NCBI GenBank assembly: GCA_958496175.1
Contig: OY292274.1
Coordinates: 65,916,630 to 65,980,629 of the forward strand
From: Sisyra terminalis
Taxonomy: Eukaryota; Arthropoda; Insecta; Neuroptera; Sisyridae
Direction: 5' to 3'
DNA: 64,000 nt
The position numbers and the translations under genes were made by a program. Numbering within the stretch: position 1 is the first letter of the stretch; each line of letters opens with the position of its first letter. Of this stretch, positions 56,801-64,000 are shown piece after piece. The notes under the pieces are model-generated. The model did no database searches, was not told where the DNA came from, and worked only from the letters and a program-made list of their open reading frames with translations.

Positions 56801-59800
56801 CATAGTTAACTTCTGTAAATTATATTATATAAATAAAATCACAATGTATTTCATATATTATATAAACAATATAACTGTTCAAATTCAGCGAATAAATCCA
56901 ATTTGATTCTATTTTAAAAGTTGAGAATAAGAATATAAGTGGACAGTGCTATAAAAGTTTGCTTTAAAACAGCGGTTCCTAACCTTTTTCAGCCGGGGAC
57001 CCCTAAGAAAATCAAGCATAATGCCAAGGACTCCTGTGTGAAAAAAGGTGCGATTTTCGGATAATATTATATTTTAGTATTCCTTCATTAAATTAAAAAA
57101 AAAAAATTTTCAAATGGGACCGCGGATCCCCAAACATAGGCTCGCGGATCCCCAGGGGTCCACGGACCACAGGTTAGGAAACAATGCTTTAAGGCTTTAA
57201 AGCATTTCCATTGCTTCTTCTTATCAACGGAAAGAATTTGGCCAATTTCTGCTGAATATTCCGTAGAATTTAGATATTTGTGCCGAAAATTTCCATGGAA
57301 TGTAAACCACCGACAAATAAGTACATTTATGATAAGCCAATAAAGTGTTTATAAAACTTTAAACATTTTCTATATTTAGGTATCTTTGTTGATTAAAATA
57401 TAAACCTTGAACATAAAATTAGATGTTTTTGCTAACTTTGAACAGAGCTATAATGGAAATATATTATATAAATTGTTCTCTTATTTATGTCATATAATTT
57501 ACCTATTTTACTTTTGTAAATTATATTATTTAATAAGACCATAATATATTTTATATAGATATTGTATAACTTGTATGAATAGTAAATCTATAACATTATT
57601 TTTTTAAAAATTATCATAATTAGTCTTATTTAATATCCAATTAGTACTATTAGTTGGTATAAGTGTAAAATGAATGATTTTAAGCGAAAAATGTTTTAAA
57701 AAATATAAAAATTAACATATAAACATCCTTATACCTAGTCCCCATGTTTAATTAGTTGCTCATTAATGTGTCGAAATAATTATCACTAATTTTTAATGTA
57801 AGCTTACGCTGTCCTCGCTTTATATACCTCGTTGGTGGACGTAATCTGCAATTCCATGAAAATGGGTAAGAAAATCTTAACGACAATCGGAGCACTAATG
57901 AAGAAAAGGAAAACCTCGTAAACATATTGACTGCCATAAAGATATATTTCGGTTGGATATCCCAAAACAGCAATTCCTGATACGTAACTGAAATTAAGAA
58001 GCAATTTTTAAGATGAAATATTCCTTAACAATTGTTGGAAAAACAAATTTCTTATGGCTTGTATTGAAGGAAAGCATTTTCTTTTACATATTCTTTGGGA
58101 AATACCAAGAAATTACAGTTGAAAAATAGGGAAAACTCAATAATTGGAATATTTAAATTTGAACATGTTCTTAAGTTAAACCAGTTTGAGAAAATTTGAC
58201 CTCGTAATTAAGTGTTAAGCAATTTAAACATCCACCGTAGATTGGGCCAAAAAAATAGACTATTTTTTTTTAAACTATATGGACAATATTGTTCAAGGTG
58301 ACAAAAAAAAATATCGGAAAGGTTTGAGCCTTTAATATTAATTTTAAGAGGTCTATCATCTTTAATTTCGATTTTTGATTTGTGCTTTCATTTTTGCGTC
58401 AATGCTGTCAAACTATCAAAGTAAAAAAAATTATCTGCCCATATATTTATAGAAAAATAAATTCCATACAAAAAACGTTTTTTGAAAATTTTTCCAGGAC
58501 ACTCCGTTTCCGAACAATCAAGCTTCAGACATTGATATAACTTTTAGATTTATCTTCATTATTTTGGAATTTTGTAACTAACGAACAAATAAATATATAG
58601 AAATGAACAATATAGATTCTCGAAAGGAATTTAATGCTCTACAAAAAAGGTCTCTTAACGTGTTTTCATAAAATCACTCTTTCAAAATTGGGTCAACAAC
58701 GAAAAAAATAATAATTTAATTTTTCCTTCAACTTTAATTGTAAATAACTTTTGAAAAAATGATTTTATGTAAAATTGTTAAGATACCTTTTTTGTAGAGC
58801 ATTAACGACTATTTTTTTTTAAGTATATGAAAAATATGGTTCAAGGTGACACAAAAAAATATCGGGAAGGACTGAGCCTTTAATATTAATGTTAAGAGGT
58901 CTATCATCTTTAATTTCGATTTTTATTTGTGCTTTCATTTTTACGTCAATGCTGTCAAACTATCAAGGTAAAAAAACTCATCTGCACTTATATTTAAAAA
59001 AATTAAATTCCCTACAAAAAAGGTCTCTTTGAAAATTTTTCCAGGACACGCCGTTTCCGAATAATCAAGCTTCAGACATTGATATGAATTTTAGATTTAT
59101 CTTATCTATTTTGGAATTTTGTAACTAACGAACAAATATATAAAAATAAACAATATAGATTCTTGAAGGGAATTTAATGCTCTACAAAAAGGTCTCTTAA
59201 CGTTTTTACATAAAATCACTATTTCAAAATTGATTCAACAACGAAAAAAACAACAATATAATTTTTCCTTCACATTTAATTGTGAATAACTTTTGAAAAA
59301 GGGATTTTATGTAAAAACGTTATGACACATTTTTTGTAGAGCATTAAATTCCCTTTAAGAATCTATATTGTTTATTTCCATATATTTATTTGTTCGTTAG
59401 TTACAAATTTCCAAAATAAAGAAGATAAATCTAAAAACTATATCAATGTCTGAAGCTTTATTCGGAAACGGCATGTCCTGGAAAAATTTTCAGAGATACG
59501 TTTTTTATAGAGAATTTAATTTTCTATAAATATATGTACAGATGAATTTTTTTACCTTGATAGTTTGACAGCATTGACGCAAAAATTAAAGCACAAATAA
59601 AAAATCGAAAATAAAGATGGTAGACCTCTTAATATTGATATTAAGGGCTCAAACCATCCCGATATTTTTTTTTTGTCACCTTGAACAATTTTTTCGATAT
59701 ACTTTTCAAAAAAAATAGTCAATTTTTTTGGCCCAGTCTAATTCTCCACAATAAAACTGATAAAGGGATGATAAATACACGAGTTTATTTCTCATTTTAC

Positions 59801-60106
59801 AATAAAAAAACGATTTGTAAAAGTTATACTTCTTTGTTGTAAATAATTAGTCATGATTTTTGCTATGGTTATTTAAATTTTATTTATTTATTCGTAGACA
59901 AAGTTATACACTTACGAAACAACCAACGAAACTGCCACGGGAAAGACGCTTAATGATCGATTTCCAATTAAATAATCGCTGACACTTTTTGAAGTCTGAA
60001 CAAAACCGAAATAAATTCCAAATCCCATACAAACGATTAGCATCAAAACAAACACCGAATAATCCGCCAAACTAAATCTTGCGACATCATCAACAAACGT
60101 TTCCAT
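53896..60106 (-). CDS. SLC5-family sodium/solute symporter, 13 exons
   Basis: Spliced CDS 60106-59916, 57987-57828, 55971-55906, 55846-55795, 55740-55673, 55604-55450, 55387-55247, 55166-55058, 55004-54714, 54583-54497, 54439-54261, 54190-54010, 53952-53896: 1737 nt, 578 aa. All junctions are GT-AG and in phase. Family landmarks in order: YSVFVLMLIVCMGFGIYFGF (TM1), YLIGNRSLSVFPVAVSLVVS, GIAVLGYPTEIYLYGSQY, ITSTNEYLSLRFGESIR, GGIRAVIWTDLLQALFM, LTFWGLTLGSSIEYIQSGV, QRYVSLPSLKHAKR, MAGIFSASLSSLSSALNSMA (the Na+-site Ser-rich helix), and LWYYQIGMIVTLVLGVVISY. These fit insect sodium-coupled monocarboxylate/multivitamin-type transporters (SLC5A5/6/8/12 group), but the substrate cannot be read from sequence. 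It should be a plasma-membrane protein with about 13 helices. Length is normal and no break was found. Introns 1 and 2 carry transposons. Confidence 0.95.
56580..56830. repeat. Dispersed hairpin repeat, two partial copies in opposite orientation (R3, R4)
   Basis: GATACGTATTTCGATTGCCA near 56586 (minus) and GCTTGGCAATACGTATCTGG near 56741 (plus) match R1 and R2. AACTTTTGTTCAAA follows in R4. They lie in intron 2 of the SLC5 gene. Confidence 0.55.
56970..57186. mobile_element. Small hAT-type MITE (217 bp) in SLC5 intron 2
   Basis: Ends CAGCGGTTCCTAACCTTTTT and AGGTTAGGAAACAATG are imperfect inverted repeats. GGGGACCCC and GGGGTCCACGGACCAC lie inside, as in widespread GGTTCCCAACC elements. Flanks CTTTAAAA and CTTTAAGG match at 6 of 8. 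Confidence 0.75.
58240..59738. mobile_element. Foldback element B4, complete, with a duplicated left arm
   Basis: Termini GATTGGGCC (58240) and GGCCCAGTC (to 59738) flanked by TA (58238-58239, 59739-59740). A first arm and stem (58240-58800) is followed by a second left arm from CGACTATTTTTTTTTA, its stem, and the right arm from about 59475. The palindrome box lies near 58334, 58877 and 59632 (variants). TTTTTTGTAGAGCATTAA occurs in each stem. It lies in SLC5 intron 1, ending 177 bp from exon 1. Confidence 0.87.
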
Positions 60107-60944
60107 TGTCGAAATTCAAAAACTTTCAATTTTCAACAATAAAAATGAAAAACTTAACGGTTTTCCTTAATCAAAATTAACTATCGCAGAAAATTTCCGT
60201 GAAAGTTTGCCGTTCCTTTTGAAATTCACTTATATCACCCTTATTTCGATTGTTGATACATCTAATTTATTTAGAGCTGTGCTTTCCGACGGTCCGACCT
60301 AATAGTATTCTAATTATATGATAATCCTTTTTGCTTGCCTTGTCAAAATTAGTCCCACTGGTGGGATGCAAGCCGTGTGTGTTGGGAAACTTTGAGATAT
60401 CGTATTTTAATTGCTTGTTTTCTTTTTCCCAAGAATTTTAATGTTCTTGCATATCGTTGATTTATGTAATTTAATAAGTTAAACGGTATTTATCAGTCTT
60501 GTAATAATTCTGGTTCAAGGATATATACGACATTCTGTAGTGGATGCATGGGAAAGTTAGGAATTAAAGAAGTTTTGTTAATAGTTGCCATTATAAGCAT
60601 TTTATTATTAGTACCCCACCGGTGTAAAATAGTAATTTTTTGGGACTTTAGTAAGGAATATTCTTATAACAATAAAAAATGTTTCTTCCTGATTTCCCTT
60701 CAATGCGTTCGGTTATGTTAAATTCTTTAAACAAATTAAAAACACTAATCATCTAAAGAAAAATGTTTTAATATATAAATTAAGGAAGTTTTATCATACG
60801 GTTGTCTTACAATAATTTAGACTTTGGTATAGAAGATGAAGAAATTACGATAATGCTATGGAAGACAATGATTTGGAATTTAAAACTGAACAACAAATTG
60901 CAAACGCTATTACTTTTAGTTACTAATTTAATTACTAATTACTA
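60107..60944. other. 5' flank of the SLC5 gene
   Basis: The SLC5 start codon is at 60106-60104 (minus); the context reads CAACAATGGA-like on neither strand exactly, but the N-terminus METFVDDVARFSLADYSVFV fits the family. No promoter motif was assigned. GTCCCACTGGTGGGAT near 60352 is a short inverted repeat. No ORF. Confidence 0.4.
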
Positions 60945-61975
60945 GACTGATTCAAAAAAAATGTTGATTTTTTTTTTCTTCATTATATCGAAAATATTGT
61001 TGGGAACGACAAAACAAAATCCTGTGAAAGTTTAAGCTCTTAATATTTATATTAAGAGGTGCCGCATCGCAAATTTCGATTTTCCATTTAAATAACATGG
61101 GAACAATATTCTCTTGCACTTTGGAATTTTATAGCTCACGTTGGTGACAATATTTCATAATGATCAAGGTATATTCTTGTAGAAAATTGAACGATCTACA
61201 AAAAAGATCTCTAATAAGTTTTTGATATATTTATTCCTTCAAAAGTTATTCGAGGTCAAAGTTGAACTAAAAAGAAATTTTAATATTTTTTTCAATTTTT
61301 TGACGCAACCGTCAATTTTATGAGAAAATTTTATGGGACATTTTTTGTAGAGCACTTTTTTTTCTATAACTAATCTCTATAAAAGTTTTTGATATTTTTC
61401 ACAGGTCCTAAGTTATTTGCATTAAACTGAAATTAAAGCTTTGCATTAAAGCTCCCTGAATTATTATATTTTTATCACAAAAATTATTTTTTTATTTTAA
61501 TTAAATAACTTAGGACCTATGAAAAATATCAAAAACTTTTATGGAGATAAGTTATAGAAAAAAAAGTGCTCTACAAAAAATATCCTATAAAATTTTCTCA
61601 TAAAATTGATGGTTGCGTCAAAAAAATGAAAAAGTATTAAAATTTCTTTTTAGTTCAACTTTGACCTCGAATAACTTTTGAAGAAATAAATATATCAAAA
61701 ACTTGTTCAAGACCTTTTTTGTAGATCGTTCAATTTTCTATAAGAATATATCTTGGTCATTCCGAAATATTGTCTTTGACGTGAGCTATAAAATTTCAAA
61801 GTGCAAGACAATATTGTTCCCATGTTATTTAAATGGAAAATCGAAATTTGCGATGCGGCACCTCTTAATAATAATATTAAGAGCTTAAATTTTCACAGGA
61901 TTTATTTTTTTCATTCCCAACAATATTTTCGATATAATTAAGAAAAAAAAAATTATTATTTTTTTTGAATCAGTC
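60945..61975. mobile_element. Foldback element A5, complete (1031 bp)
   Basis: Termini GACTGATTCAAAAAAA (60945) and TTTTTTTGAATCAGTC (to 61975), flanked by TA on both sides. Arms of about 480 bp are inverted copies. Boxes: TTAATATTTATATTAAG near 61039 and TTAATAATAATATTAAG near 61865 (variants), TTTTTTGTAGAGCAC and its mirror GTGCTCTACAAAAAA. This is the best type copy for family A. It is non-coding. Confidence 0.92.
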
Positions 61976-62080
61976 TACTTATTACAATTACTAACCCCCC
62001 TATGGATGGGGGTTAAATGCGGCAAATAATGTGTTGACAAAAAATGAAATGAAAGAACCAAGACAAGATAATAATGAAAT
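61976..62080. other. Short spacer between A5 and decayed LINE
   Basis: No feature seen except CCCCCCTATGGATGGGGGTT, a small inverted repeat near 61996-62014. Confidence 0.5.
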
Positions 62081-62084
62081 TTAT

Positions 62085-62910
62085 AGGTGAAAGACCAAAA
62101 TATAAAAACGATAAATTGAGAAAAGCTCAACAAAAATATCGCCAATTAAGGAACCAGGATAATCGGGAAGCCAGAAAAGCCAAAGAAGAATGGTTGGAAC
62201 AACAGCGTTTCACATAATCCAACAATTTGTAGAGGAAAAGAAAATTAAATTGCATTAATATCAGTAATGAAAATTCCTAGTTACTAGTTGATGATGGGAA
62301 CATAATAAAACGATGGAAAGAGTATATTAAGAAGCTTTATGATGGTGTACAGTGAAAAGAACTTATTACAAATGAGGAAACGAAAATAAAAATTTTTAAG
62401 ATCAGAATTTGATTCATCGATTTATGAATTGCAACAAAATAAAGCATCTAAAATCGATAAAATAATGATAGAATTATTGCAATTTGCTAGCACGAAGATA
62501 AAAGAAGTTTTTTATTGCCTAACCCGGGATATATATGACTCGTTTATCTTGAAAGTGGCGTAAGTCCATTTCAAGAACAATCTATATGGTGATTCTTCTT
62601 CTTGTAACTAGAACAAAGAATGTTAATTATTTAACTGTTAAGTTTTCAGAAATTACTGATTTCATTTTAGTTGTTAACAAAAACGCCAGTTATTCCCTCC
62701 TCCTTAGTATCTTATGTTCCTATGGTTAAAAATGATAACACTATAGGGATTGTTCTTGAAATGGACTTAGTTCACTTTCAAAATAAACGGTTCATATAAA
62801 AAGGAGAGGTGCCGGATTATTTTAAAAGTATAATTGTAACTATACCAAAGAAAAGTAGAGCAAATTCCTGAGAACAGTTTAGAACACCGAGTCTTCCGAT
62901 GAAAGGCTCA
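62085..62910 (+). pseudogene. Decayed LINE reverse-transcriptase region
   Basis: Short conceptual pieces in different frames fit the linker and early RT region of a LINE ORF2: KLRKAQQKYRQLRNQDN with RKAKEEWLEQQ (62110-62210), GNIIKRWKEYIKKLYDG (62296-62350), KIDKIMIELLQFASTKIKEV (62453-62510) and GEVPDYFKSIIVTIPKKSRA (62806-62862). Frameshifts and stops lie between them. A small inverted-repeat element at about 62542-62788 interrupts it. No intact domain remains. Confidence 0.7.
62542..62788. mobile_element. Small MITE with about 42-bp terminal inverted repeats
   Basis: CGTTTATCTTGAAAGTGG...AAGTCCATTTCAAGAACAAT at the left is inverted at the right (ATTGTTCTTGAAATGGACTT...). It is inserted between the GIDN-like and GEVP-like parts of the decayed LINE, so it is younger than the LINE. 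The target duplication could not be fixed. Confidence 0.72.
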
Positions 62911-62919
62911 AAAAATATA

Positions 62920-63993
62920 TTAATAACACCGGCACACAAAAAAAAAAAAGTGCTCTGTACTTTTGACCGGACCTACATAATCTACGTATTTTGACCCCCT
63001 GAACACGAATCCGGGGTCGGTTTGACCCGTACACCCTCAAAAATTTGAGAAAACTTTAAAAAACCGAAAAAAATGGTTAAAATCGGCAGTTTTGGTGACA
63101 TAAATTTTTTTTTGAACTAAACCGAGCATGATTTTCATGTTTTTCGATCCGCTGAATACAAATTCGAAGTTTATGTAGACCATAAGCCGTTTCTAGTGTA
63201 AGAAAATTGCAAAAAACCCTTAAAAATTGTAAAAAATTGCGGCTTTTGTTTCTTCGGCTATTGTTCTAAAATTCGAGATTATATGATGAAAATAAACTTT
63301 TAAATCTCTACAAAGGATATTTTGCATATTATTCTATTCCTGGAATATGATTTTTGAAGATTATTTGACTAACCGCGATTTTGTTATTTCTATAGATTTT
63401 TTACGATTAACAAATTTTTTTTTAATTCCGGATCAATGAACTTCAAATTTATACTCAACAGATTTGCCAAAATGTCAAATTTATTATGATTTCATTAAAA
63501 ATTTGATATTTATCACAAGAACTTTGATTTTTCTGAAATTTTCAGCGTTTTTTGCTATTTACATGGATTTCTAAGAATGGCTGGACCGAATACCTTCAAG
63601 ATTTATATTTTGCGGATTAGAAAACATGAAAATCACGATTAATCTAGCTCGATAGAATTTTTGTACACAATTACTGCAATTTCTCGCAATTTTCAAAGAT
63701 TTTTTGCAATTTTCTTACAATAAAAACGGCTTATGGTCTACATAAACTTCGAATTTGTATTCAGCGGATCGCAAAACATGAAAATCATGCTCGGTTTAGT
63801 TCAAAAAAAATTTTATGTCACCAAAACTGCCGATTTTAACCATTTTTTTCGGTTTTTTAAAGTTTTTTCGAATTTTTGAGGGTGTACGGGTCAAACCGAC
63901 CCCGGATTCGTGTTCAGGGGGTCAAAATACGTAGATTTATGTAGGTCCGGTCAAAAGTACAAAGCACTTTTTTTTGTGTGCCGGTGTTATTAA
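62920..63993. mobile_element. Large foldback element at the right edge
   Basis: TTAATAACACCGGCACACAA at the left and TTGTGTGCCGGTGTTATTAA at the right are exact inverted ends (TTAA or TA could be the target). The arms, about 500 bp each, include GGTCAAAAGTAC, GAATCCGGGGTCGG and CAAAACTGCCGATTTTAACC with mirrors. They meet near 63450. It has no palindrome box of families A-C and no ORF. Confidence 0.88.
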
Positions 63994-64000
63994 AAGAATA

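Overview
This is a 64 kb piece of an AT-rich animal nuclear genome, almost certainly from an insect. The evidence is a clear orthologue of the pigmentation gene yellow, two mucin/peritrophin-type proteins, GT-AG spliced genes with some introns of about 50 bp, and a very high load of DNA transposons. A holometabolous insect such as a beetle is plausible, but the sequence alone does not prove the order.

Five host genes can be supported. (1) yellow (minus strand, 11755 to 2595): three coding exons that join without a frame break into a 441-aa secreted protein; its introns are filled with Helitrons and TA-flanked foldback elements. (2) and (3) Two secreted Ser/Thr-rich mucins on the minus strand (41771-41373 and 48168-45271), each with a C-terminal peritrophin-A-like domain; the larger copy has lost two of the six domain cysteines. 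(4) N-acetylglucosamine-6-phosphate deacetylase (AMDHD2/NagA type, plus strand, 49100-50669): seven exons, 407 aa, all metal and catalytic residues present. (5) An SLC5-family sodium/solute symporter (minus strand, 60106-53896): thirteen exons, 578 aa. Reading frame and splice phase were checked through every junction of genes 1, 4 and 5. The mucins and the amino-sugar deacetylase could both relate to chitin and mucin metabolism, but neighbourhood alone does not show co-regulation.

The rest is mostly mobile and repetitive DNA. Positions 1-1495 hold a 339-bp satellite array that runs off the left edge. 3.4-8.5 kb has Helitrons (5'-TC, 3'-CTAG, A|T target), one of them nested in a foldback element. 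12.4-16.3 kb has a hAT fragment and a dead I-like LINE nested in a foldback element. 17.7-23.3 kb has foldback elements, a broken THAP-domain fragment and another Helitron. 24.6-27.4 kb has clustered CAGGGGAATKACAT boxes invaded by a TA-flanked long-inverted-repeat element that carries a protein fragment. 28.1-30.4 kb has a 70-bp tandem repeat, a near-perfect 266-bp palindrome and a Helitron in a 21-bp minisatellite. 31.4-33.6 kb has more foldback copies. 35.97-38.78 kb is a complete hAT-like element with an internal foldback element flanked by a direct duplication of about 285 bp. 51.25-51.97 kb is a complete short hAT element with an 8-bp target duplication. 60.9-64.0 kb has two more foldback elements and a decayed LINE.

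Three distinct TA-flanked foldback families (A, B and C below) share the same 18-bp perfect palindrome and a TTTTGTAGAGC box at matching places in their arms. This is the best candidate here for an under-described transposon group. Family names A, B, C and copy names H1-H5 are local labels for this window.
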